Source: Simmondsia chinensis (Eukaryota; Streptophyta; Magnoliopsida; Caryophyllales; Simmondsiaceae). Taken from it: 64,000 bases of DNA. Where the stretch lies: positions 377,001 to 441,000 of the forward strand of contig JAGTTD010000015.1 of NCBI GenBank assembly GCA_018398585.1. Direction: 5' to 3'. Below are positions 9,780 through 18,604 of the stretch, in pieces (the first letter of the stretch is position 1; each line of letters opens with the position of its first letter). Under the pieces are notes generated by a model. It worked only from the letters and a program-made list of their open reading frames with translations. It did no database searches and had not been told where the DNA came from. Made by a program: the position numbers and the translations under genes.

Positions 9780-10720
9780 TTAGGGTAAATTAAATATTAA
9801 TATTTTTATATTTTATATAATAGTTTTTAAGTTATTTTATTATAAGGAAGAAATTATTATTGTTAGAATAAGATTATTATGTTTAAAATATTTTTGCGAC
9901 TCTCATTATTTATAAGTTAAATTATTGATCTGATAATAATAATTTTGTCATAATTAGAATAATTTTCTAATCTTTTGGTGCACAAATTTTATAAAATAAT
10001 ATCTTAGTCTAAAAAGTATAATGTATTTAAGAGTATAAAATAAGTCTTTTATTCAATTTTTGTTCTTAATAATATCAAAACATTACGATTTATTTATAGA
10101 TTAGGGGAAATATATAGCAAGGTCTCTCTGTAAATTTACTAACAAATAACGACAAGTTCTACGCTCTTTAACACCGTTGGTTTAAACTATTTTATTACAT
10201 AAATATATTTTTAGATTACAAAATTAATTTAAATTAATATAATAAATATCAAAATACTAGTTGAATAAATAATTATATTAATAAATTAACTTATTATTTA
10301 TGATTGGATAGGGTCAGGTTTAAGCGATCGTATAACATGGCATTACGAACAAAAATATTTTTTTTGCTTTATAAATGAGAATGTTTTTTTCATTACTGTG
10401 GTAAAGTCAGTTTCTATTTAATATAGGTAAATATTTTCTATATTTAAAGTAATTATTTTAAAATTATACAAAAATAATTAATTGTTTTAAATATATACAA
10501 ATAGACTCTACAAGATTTAAGTAGTTGATTTTTGGTGTGTACTAGAAGACTATCGTGACTTAAACCTTCAAAGTCAATCACATTATCCCTCTAATATTGG
10601 GCATTGTGGTCAAATTAACGTGGTAGACCATGTAATTATGACCACATAACTCACTTTTTTAACTTTTTTATTCTTTTTGCATGAAAAATCTCTATTAAGA
10701 TGGCTATGACGATTACAGTA
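9780..10720. other. AT-rich intergenic region, no gene seen
   Basis: Very AT-rich, upstream of the 208-residue gene. A decayed hairpin piece with 'ttattattgttagaataagattattat' lies at 9855-9970 and resembles those near 14.8, 18.2, 30.4 and 51.9 kb. Confidence 0.4.
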
Positions 10721-10722
10721 CA

Positions 10723-11040
10723 ACAACAACAATAATAGGCCCAGTGTCACAAGGGCTCTCATATAAACAGGGTTTGAGAGGGGTAGGATGTACGCAACCT
10801 TATCCCATTATGGGGTACCCTAATGAGAGTTATTTTTGAGGACCTTCATCCTAAAAAGCAAAAGCAAAGAGAGTACGGGGAGCAGGATAAGCATGGAAGC
10901 ATCTAAGTAAGAGCAAAACGTGAAAGCAACCAAGCATCTATGGAAGATAGCCCACATAACGACACCTGCAAGCATATAAATGGTGTAAGCAACAAGAAGT
11001 AAGGCAGAAATGCGTATAAACAGACAGTTACGCAAGAATA
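10723..11040 (-). mobile_element. RTE LINE 3' end fragment
   Basis: The minus-strand reading ends GAGAGCCCTTGTGACACTGGGCC then TTATTGTTGTTGTTG, with AAGGTTGCGTACATCCTACC and a GGTACCCCATAATGGG block upstream. The inner ~200 bp are pyrimidine-rich on the minus strand (tttgctcttac, ctgctccccgtac) like the LINE 3' UTR at 49.9 kb, but diverged. Inner boundary approximate. Confidence 0.65.
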
Positions 11041-11284
11041 ATGTAATAAATATAGGGTGTTGCTGTTATTATGACAACAAAAATTATTATTAAGATAGTC
11101 ATATAACTTATAGCAGATAGCAACTATAATTTTTCACTAAATTATCATGACAATAATATTTTTGACCAAATAATGGCACCATTATAAATATTATTGATAC
11201 AAGCAAAGAAAAATATGCTTCTAGTTTGACTAGAAAAATTCAAAGACAACCAATCACTAGAGTCTTATTTTAGTGATAGGAGGC

Positions 11285-11420
11285 AAGTGGGGAATAGAGT
11301 GTTACTTTAAGTCGAAAGGTTTGGAGTCGATTCCCTCTTGAACTTTTTTACAAGGAATCTCTACCTTAATTGGCTCTTGTGGTGTGTGGGTCGCTGTATG
11401 GGTCAGGATTTCCCAGGTAA
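11285..11420 (+). mobile_element. Possible tRNA-derived SINE
   Basis: A box A-like GTGGGGAATAGAGTG (near 11288) is followed by a box B-like TTTGGAGTCGATTCCC (near 11321). The downstream part is T-rich and its end is not defined. The low sequence match keeps confidence modest. Confidence 0.35.
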
Positions 11421-12118
11421 GTGTGTTATTCGTTAGCAAAATGAAAAATTTAAGGACAACCACAAATTGACTAAATAGTGATACGTATTCTATGTTATGA
11501 TATTACGGGCCATGTTATTACCAGATTAAAATTATTAATATTACATTAAATTTACAAAATTATAAAACTATTATTTATTATAAGTTATATTATTATTTTG
11601 ACAATAATGCATCCAATATATGTTCAAAAAATAAATAAATTAACAACATCCGATATTATTATGAAAAATAAAAAAATAGGAAATTCAAAGTTTACAATAG
11701 GCGGTGTCTTTTGGGGGGGGTTGCTTAGAGACGAAGTTTAAAAATGTCCAGGGAAGAGGAGGAGGGATCGGGTACGACGCAGTACAATCTTCATAGAACA
11801 CTTATTGATTGAGATTTCATTAATGAAAAATTAAACTATCCCAAAAAAACTAAATATCCCGTGTGATGTACAGTATGTGATTAAATGTAATTTATTTATA
11901 TAATAACTTATATATATTTAAATAAGTTTATCTTTATTAATTATATTAAATTTATTACTTTTGAATTAATTTTCTTTTATTCTATTAACCAATACAAGAA
12001 TGGTGAGATATTTTTTTATTATGAATTAAATAGTTTATATAAATATAGATATAGATGTAGAAGGGGCTGGAAGTAATAATGTAAAAATGGGAGAATAAAA
12101 AAACTTTTAATTAATAGT

Positions 12119-12975
12119 ATAAATTACAAGTTTTTCTGACTTTTGTTTCGATAATAAAAAATCTTCCTCACAAATAAAATAAATCATTAAACCATCTCAC
12201 TTTTATAAAATTATCATTTTACTCCCAAACAACTTTTTTTTTCATTATTTTACCCCTTAAAATAAAATAGTTAAGTATTTAATTTTATTTTTAGGTAGAA
12301 TTTTATATTTTGAGAAAAAATAATAATTTTTATATTTATAGAAAAAGGAGAATTTTTGATATCTATAAAAATTATTATTTTAATTAATTATATAGTGGTG
12401 ATATTATAATATCAACAAAAATATTATATTTTATTTTATAATATTTTTTATAAAAATTTTAAAACTATTTTTTACCTTCTAAACTTATAGTATTATTACT
12501 ATAATTAATTAAAATAATTATATTTTTTTATAAATATATAAAATTTTCTTAGTTCTATTGCAAAACATATAAATTTTTCTAACTTTTATCAAATAATATA
12601 AAACTTCATTCTAAAAACATAACTAAATATTTAATTTTCTCACTTTTGAGAAGCAAAATGGTCAAAAAAAAGTTACATAAAACTAAGTAATAAATTTTTA
12701 AAAGTGAGAAAATTTTGTGAGTATTTTTATTTGTGAGAGTGGGGCCTTATGGGGAAAGGCCCGGCCCAATAGCCTTCCCTGACTAGGATCGCTCCCACAC
12801 CTGTAGCATTTGTGATCGGCCTCCTTAACCATGTATCGATCGAAAGGCAGGGCAATACAGCCCCCTACCAAGGGAGTGGTTACGTCCAGTATGTCCTCCC
12901 TTATTCCCGACATGCTAGATTTTATATTTTTAAAGTAAAAGATAAAAAGGTTTTTTTGTAATGTACTCTAATTAA
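12119..12975. mobile_element. Large inverted-repeat MITE, relative of the 4.3 kb copy
   Basis: The left arm (ataaattacaagtttttctg, 'cttcctcacaaataaaataaatcattaaaccatctcactttt') is mirrored by the right arm ('aaaagtgagaaaattttgtgagtatttttatttgtgagag' and 'aaaaaggtttttttgtaatgta'). The same arm sequence forms the 4311-4541 MITE. The middle (12250-12600) is AT-rich with its own smaller inverted repeats. The right arm is interrupted at 12742-12916 by GC-rich foreign sequence. Confidence 0.55.
12742..12916 (-). other. GC-rich insert of unknown origin inside a MITE arm
   Basis: About 175 bp with far higher GC than its surroundings interrupt the right arm of the inverted-repeat element. On the minus strand it stays open and reads a segment with GGCIALPFDRYMVKEADHKC followed by YRCGSDPSQG. 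The CxxC pair recalls part of a zinc knuckle, but the spacing does not complete one. It could be a captured gene fragment, an organelle-derived piece or a retroelement scrap; I cannot tell which. Confidence 0.4.
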
Positions 12976-13077
12976 TATATGGTATAGATATAAATTAACG
13001 GAGATGCTTTTTATGAAGATGATGTGATGGGGTGATGTGTCGCTGTCTGAGTGCCTTATTCATGTGAACCTTCATAG

Positions 13078-14185
13078 GGAATTTTTTACCAAACTGGCAT
13101 ACTTTCAAAAAAAATTTACAAAAATGGCACAGTTTCAAAAATATTTATCAAATTGGCACACTTTACTGTAGCAGTATCAACGTACGCCGTTTTAAACGGC
13201 GTAAGTTGAAATTTTATTTTATTTTTTCAAATGGGGGGACGCCGTTTGAAATGGCGTCCCCCCATCCAATCTTTTTTTTTTTTAATTTTAATATTTTTAA
13301 TATTTTTTATTTTTTAAAAATGGGTTAGATATGGGTACTCAAAATTTTTTTAGGTACTCTTACTTCTTTATAATGTGTGTCAACACATAAATTATGTATG
13401 TCGACACACACTTAACGTACTCAAAATTACTACTTCAGTACTCAAAATTCTTTTAGGTACTCTTACTTCTTTATGGTGTGTGTCGACACATAAATTATGT
13501 GTGTCGACACACACTTAACATATTCAAAATTACCACAAATACTCAAAATCACTACCCAACTACTCAAGTTTTTTTTTTTTTGTTACTCTTATTTTCTTTA
13601 TAATGTGTGTCGATATATAAATTATGTGTGTTGACACACATTTCATGTACTCAAATTCACCACAAATGTACTTCAAATCACTACCTAAATACTTAAAATT
13701 CTTTTAGGTATTCGTATGTCTTTATGGTGTGTGTCGGCACATATTTAACGTACTCAAATTCACCGTCAATGTACTTAAAATCACTACCTAAGTACTCAAA
13801 ATTCTTTTAAATACTCTTATATTGGTGCTGAATTTGAGTAATTTAAATGTGTGTCAACACATATTATAAAAAAGTAAGAGTACATAAAAGAATTTTGAGT
13901 ACTTAAATATTAATTTTAAATACCTTTATTTAACCCATCTAAAAAAATAAATAATATTAATAATATTAAAATTAAAAAAAAAAAAAAAAGATTGGATGGG
14001 GGGACGCGTTTCAAAAGGCGTTCCCCCATTTGAAAAAAAAAAAATTTTTTTATCAACGTACGCCGTTTTAAACGGCGTACGTTGATACTGCTACAGTAAA
14101 GTGTGCCAATTTGGTAAATATTTTTGAAACTGTGTCATTTTGGTAAATTCTTTTTGAAAGTGTGTCAGTTTGGTAATTTATTCCA
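13078..14185. mobile_element. Foldback transposon with 30-bp periodic inverted repeats (about 1.1 kb)
   Basis: Nearly the whole element folds on itself. Each terminal repeat is made of 30-bp units: TTTACCAAACTGGCATACTT(10 more), TTTACAAAAATGGCACAGTT(10 more), TTATCAAATTGGCACACTTT, and then ACTGTAG. Next come palindromes centred on ACGCCGTTTTAAACGGCGT and GGGGACGCCGTTT/GGCGTCCCC. The interior repeats TGTGTGTCGACACA-type palindromes alternating with 'actcaaaattcttttaggtactcttac'. No transposase ORF. The outer ends resolve only to about GGAATTTTTTACC/GGTAATTTATTCC and no duplication was seen. Confidence 0.75.
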
Positions 14186-14251
14186 TATAGCTGCCCCTCA
14201 TGTACCTTTTTTTTTCTATATGTATATTGTTAAGAGAGATGCTATTTGTGG

Positions 14252-14738
14252 ACTTTTTTTGCAATATAGTACAATTTGAAAAAAAATTTAGAAAAGTGGT
14301 ATAGTTTAAAAAATATTTAGCAAAATGGGAGGATTTACTGTAGATGGCTAGTTGCACGCCAAACCAAAAGTCGTGCAAAGGAGAAAAATGACAGCCCAGG
14401 TCTCGGACCTGTTGCACACCGAGCGGCACGTCGTGCAACCGGAGATGCGGCCCCCAGGTTGTTGCACGACATGCCGGAGGGCGTGCAATGACCCCTCCAT
14501 TATTTTATGTGCAGCTCTCTTGTTGGTCGTTGCACGACCTGCAGGATGGCGTGCAACGACCAACACCTCCATTATTCTTCACGTGCAGCAGCAGAGGAAC
14601 CAAACCTCCTCTGCACGACTTTTGGTTTGGCGTGCAACCAGCCATCTACAGTAAATCGTCCCATTTTGCTAAATATTTTTCAAACCATACAACTTTTCTA
14701 ATTTTTTTTTCAAATTGTACTATATTGCAAAAAAAGTC
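14252..14738. mobile_element. Foldback transposon with 10-bp target-site duplication, sister design of the previous one
   Basis: The ends ACTTTTTTTGCAATATAGTA and its inverse are exact for about 30 bp, and ctatttgtgg flanks the element at 14242-14251 and 14739-14748. A 10-bp duplication fits Mutator-like elements. The inverted repeat again has units of 30 bp, 30 bp and 27 bp, the last ending TTTACTGTAG. The core (14350-14645) is GC-rich and is a row of short hairpins of the form GTTGCACG...CGTGCAAC. Overlapping ORFs of 60-100 codons on both strands arise from this symmetry and are not genes. Confidence 0.8.
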
Positions 14739-14935
14739 CTATTTGTGGTAAAGAAAAATAAAGATGCTACTTTTTATTAAAAAAAGTTATTATTGTTAAT
14801 ATAAAATTATTATTGTTATAATAATAATGTAATTTATTAATAATGAGAGCCACAATCTTGTTTTAGGAATAACAATTTTGTCCTTTCAATAACTTACACT
14901 TTTTCAACTAGAAAGGTAAGTAAGTCAAGCCGTTT

Positions 14936-15350
14936 TACGGGCTCTAACGAACTGCTCATTAGAGAAGCTCAAAGAGCTTGGCTCGTTTTGAATTGGGGTT
15001 GAGTTGGCTTGTTTAGCTTTATTGAGGCGAGTCCGAGTCTAGGGAAACTTGAGCTTGTAGGCTCGTGAGTCCAACTGAGACTAAGTGAGTCCATTATATT
15101 AGCTTAAACATACACAGTTGAGTCAAATTAAAGCCTAAATGAGTGGAGTACGAGTTTGAACGAGCCCAAACATGCATAGATTGAGGTTAAATGAGCATAA
15201 ATATCGCAAGCTCAGTCTAGAACTCGATAGTTAACTAAGTTCGAGCTCAACCTTGCCAATATGAGTTTGAGCTTTTGAAGCATCGAGCTAGAACGAGCTT
15301 CAAGTCGAGCCTAGCAAGCTTAGACTCATCTCGTCTCAAATACACTCATC
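14936..15350. repeat. GCTC-rich element, degenerate copy
   Basis: Repeated 'aagctcaaagagcttggctcg', 'gagtttgagctttt' and 'gagcttcaagtcgagc' motifs are the same degenerate alphabet as the element at 2640. The ends are too diverged to fix. Confidence 0.45.
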
Positions 15351-15359
15351 TCGTTTCAT

Positions 15360-15984
15360 ATGTATTCACCTTAACTAATTCTTTAGTTGCATACAAATAT
15401 TAGAGGTTACGCTATGCTTTGGTAAATTAAAGCTCCTACATTAGTGAGTCATCTAAAGAAACAATTTGCATCGAATTAGATTCAACTATTTTACTACTTC
15501 AGCAAGTGAGGTACGAACCCTTTTGTGCACGTGAATTAACAAGGCAAGGTACTGTATTGAAAAATATTAAGGACTCCACATGTTATTCTAATGAGAATCT
15601 CATCATAAATTTATAAGAAGAAACAGATTATCATATAAGCATTTTGAGTTATTGCAACTAATATCAGATGATTTTTAAATAAAATTTCATTTATGTTTAA
15701 ATGTAACGTGATTTTTATATATTCCAATTCCGTTGCTCAGTGTTTAACAAAATTTTACACAATGACGTGTTGGACAAGTTGGGACCAATTTGAATGTCAT
15801 GGTCAGGGGTGACCAATTACCATTCAAAAATTACGTGTTCATAATGACAATTGGATTTTGCTTTCAACTTTATGCAGTCAAGTACATTATTTTCTTTATT
15901 ATGCATTTGGGCCATCAAGATACTGCCAACTAGGTCTTACTACTTAATGAATATTGGTTTATAATATTGGGACTTATTCATATC
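15360..15984. other. Intergenic, no gene seen
   Basis: AT-rich sequence with no supported ORF, RNA gene or repeat structure, bounded by the GCTC-rich element and a LINE fragment. Confidence 0.4.
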
Positions 15985-15998
15985 GTGTTTAACTTGTT

Positions 15999-16373
15999 TA
16001 GACAGTTTCAACGGAAATGAAGAGCTAACATAGGTGCAGCTGATATTGTGGTTTAAGAGAGAGGAGTGAAACCAATACGGTTCTAGCGCTCATAAACTTA
16101 TTTGTATTCCTGTGTGACTTTATTTGCTATTGTTGTGTGTGAGTGCTTGTCTCTCTGTCGATAGGTTGCTTTATTACTATCGCTGCTCATGCTTCATGCT
16201 TCTTGGTTTATGCTTTCTATCTATACACTATTGTCTTTTATACTTTCCAGGTTGGGGGTCTTCAGACACAGCATCTTTTTAGGGTAGAACCATAAAGGGG
16301 CAAGGCTGTGTACATCCCACCCCCCAAACCATGCATATGCGGGAGCCCTTGAGGTACTGGGTTTGTTGTTGTT
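15999..16373 (+). mobile_element. 5'-truncated RTE LINE 3' end
   Basis: It contains the pyrimidine-rich 3' UTR, CCAGGTTGGGGGTCTTCAGA, GGCAAGGCTGTGTACATCCC, and TGCGGGAGCCCTTGAGGTAC followed by TGGGT(TTG)n. A 14-bp near-identical duplication (gtgtttaacttgtt at 15985-15998; gtgtttgacttgtt at 16374-16387, one mismatch) flanks it, so it is an ordinary truncated insertion of moderate age. Confidence 0.75.
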
Positions 16374-16623
16374 GTGTTTGACTTGTTAAGTAAAGTTATA
16401 CAAATATAACAATAGTGTAAAATTAAGATAATATAACGTAATAATTTAAGTAGAACTCCTCTCTTAACTAGAGGAGAAAATATGGGTTTTAAACGAGTGT
16501 CTTATTCACTAGTGAATTTTGTAATTAAAATATTAAATTGTAACGTTAAACGGGTCTTACGAATGTTCAATTCTAATGTAATTTTTGTATGGATGAACGT
16601 ACAACATTTTGAACTATTAGAGT

Positions 16624-16710
16624 TAGTATAATAGTTAAGCTTTCCAGTTCCTACCTTGTAGAGGTCTCGGGTTTGAAAATTATTTTACCAGGTCATTTTC
16701 CGATAATTAT
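16624..16710 (+). mobile_element. tRNA-derived SINE head
   Basis: Box A-like TTAGTATAATAGTTAAG is followed about 45 bp later by box B-like GGGTTTGAAAATT. It resembles the head at 1585 and the one at 19967. The tail is not delimited. Confidence 0.4.
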
Positions 16711-16754
16711 GTCTCTATCGAGAAAAAATATTGTATGTAAAAATATCAATAATT

Positions 16755-17252
16755 TTTGTATAGATGGCTGGAGATGATTCGACAAGACCTCACCCACCTA
16801 AACCTTTGGGAGGAGATGGCCTTAGATAGGACCCAATGGAGGGCTAGCATAGGGGTAATAGATACTCCAGCTGGAGTAGGATAGTCGAGCTTTCTAGTGC
16901 TAGGCCTTGGCATCCTCTTGGCGCACGTAGGTTGTGTACTTGCTCTCACGAGCTGCTACTTGCCTACTTGTCTCTATCTCTATCCTTATCTTTATCTTAT
17001 ATTTCTGCTTGATATGGCTTGCTTCGAGTGTGTTGTTTTTGCTTCTCGTATGTTTTGCCCTACTCATGCTTTGTTGCTCTTCTGCTGCCAGGTCACATGC
17101 TCTATGCTGCGGACTAGCGTCTCAGGTTGGGGGTCCTCGGAAACAGCCTCTCTTCAGGGTAGGCCCTTGAAGGGGAAAGACTACGTACACCTATCTCCCC
17201 CAGACCCTGCTTATGCGGGAGTCCTTGGAGGCACTGAGTTTGTTATTGTTGT
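16755..17252 (+). mobile_element. 5'-truncated RTE LINE with the last 40 codons of its ORF
   Basis: The segment at 16762-16884 reads RWLEMIRQDLTHLNLWEEMA, continues LDRTQWRASIGVIDTPAGVG and stops, matching residue by residue the ORF end of the copy at 49507. The ~370 bp 3' UTR follows with CTACTCATGCTTTGTTGCTC, CAGGTTGGGGGTCCTCGGAA, and TGCTTATGCGGGAGTCCTTG, ending GAGTTTGTTATTGTTGT. The insertion is too short to carry the reverse transcriptase catalytic core. No clear duplication was found. Confidence 0.8.
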
Positions 17253-17472
17253 ACTAAATTATGAGGTTGAAACGAAGTTGAGATTGGGATGGGAGCTAGG
17301 AATTATGAGGGTTGGAGCTAGTTGGGCTTGATGAACGAGCAGAGCCTAGGCTCAATATAGGCCCAAACAAAGCCCATTTCACGGCCCATTGACTCCTTCC
17401 AAAATATTTGAAGTACAGTTACATTACACGCATTTTTTTACATAGATACAATAATGCTCTAAACTAATTTAC

Positions 17473-17632
17473 TAATAAAGCTGCCCACTTTGTTGCTCAG
17501 AGGTACTGCTCATTTTTATGTACTCATGATTGGTGGGTTAATACTCCCCCAATCCTATCTCGGATTGTAACTTCTGAAGCTTTAGCAATGTCATTGGGCC
17601 CTCAGGCATCTTTATGCTCAAAAAAAAAAAAG
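17473..17632 (+). pseudogene. RNase H-domain C-terminal fragment of an L1-type LINE
   Basis: The plus strand reads NKAAHFVAQRYCSFLCTHDW and then W, with a poly-A-like run after the stop. The AHFVA...HDWW pattern is the end of the RNase H domain found in plant L1-type LINEs, and it recurs on the minus strand at 61108-61290. It is a remnant only. Confidence 0.6.
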
Positions 17633-17639
17633 AGTCTAA

Positions 17640-18480
17640 TTTACTAATATTGAACTTAATACTTCTTACCTGAGGATAAATATTCTAACTATTATATTAA
17701 ATTCAACAATTTGTTACATTATATGCGTTGTTTTCTTTTCTTAACTTGGCCTACTGATAAAATTTGTAACTTCTGTTAGCGGATTAATGATAGATCTACC
17801 CTAATATATGTATTTTTTAGAACTTTTAGCAAGAAAGTACAACAAAACCAAACATACAAATCCCATATCGAAGATTATTATATCACCTTTTCTGAGCGCC
17901 TTGAAAAATCACAAATGAAAATTATTAAGAGTTTACAAGTCAATAACCTTAGCGCAAAACAATCCAGAAAAAAAAAAGAAGAAACTAATATGTTCTATTG
18001 TTATAAACAAAGCAAAAAAATTATTATTATTAGTATAATGATAAGATTTATAGTTAATAAGTCACACATTTTTATAAAACTACTAGCATTAATATCATGG
18101 CATATGATAAAAAAAATGATAATAGCATTATACACATTAAATTATAGAAAATGATATTATTATTATTAAAGTAAGATCAAGATAATTTTAGAACTTTTAA
18201 TATTTAGAACTTATATTATTACTTTAATAATAATAATTTTCGGCGTGAGAATAACAACTCCTTATAAACATAATATTAATTAATGTAATTAATTTTTGTA
18301 AATTAATTGATAACTTGTTTCTATTATTATCTAACGAATTAAGATGCCATCATCAGAGATAACTGCTGTTGTACTCACAGTCCCAGGTCCAGGAGAGGGA
18401 CACCCCCGTCATTTTCACAATTCCATCAGCCCTTAACCGTCTTTTCACACCCCCCTTCTTCTCTCGCCCCCTACCCTCAT
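17640..18480. other. AT-rich intergenic and promoter side of the SHOU4-like gene
   Basis: At 18000-18270 there is an AT-rich inverted-repeat piece ending GAGAATAACAACTCC, an end shared with pieces at 30.43 and 52.0 kb. From about 18380 the sequence turns C/T-rich and is probably promoter and 5' UTR of the following gene. Confidence 0.4.
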
Positions 18481-18604
18481 TCTCTCTCTCTCTTCTCCTT
18501 TCCTTCACTTCCACTCACGCCACTTCCCCCCCACTCTCTCTCTTCCCAATTTCCTCTAAATTTTCCTTTTTTATTTTAATTGTAAAGTTTGGGTGGCGGC
18601 GGGT

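Noticed and set aside
12698..12913. 71-codon minus-strand ORF as a gene
   Set aside because: It spans the junction of a GC-rich insert and a MITE arm; only the insert part looks coding-like, so at most a fragment.
14348..14751. Overlapping ORFs of 60-100 codons on both strands
   Set aside because: They are produced by the inverted symmetry and GC-rich hairpins of the foldback element; no domain and no codon bias.
16897..17331. 144-codon ORF at the LINE 3' end
   Set aside because: It reads through the LINE 3' UTR and tail, which are non-coding in the parallel copy at 49790-50138.
18593..18604. Upstream GTG start adding four residues to the SHOU4-like protein
   Set aside because: The family begins MGSR, encoded at the ATG at 18605; plant nuclear genes rarely start at GTG.
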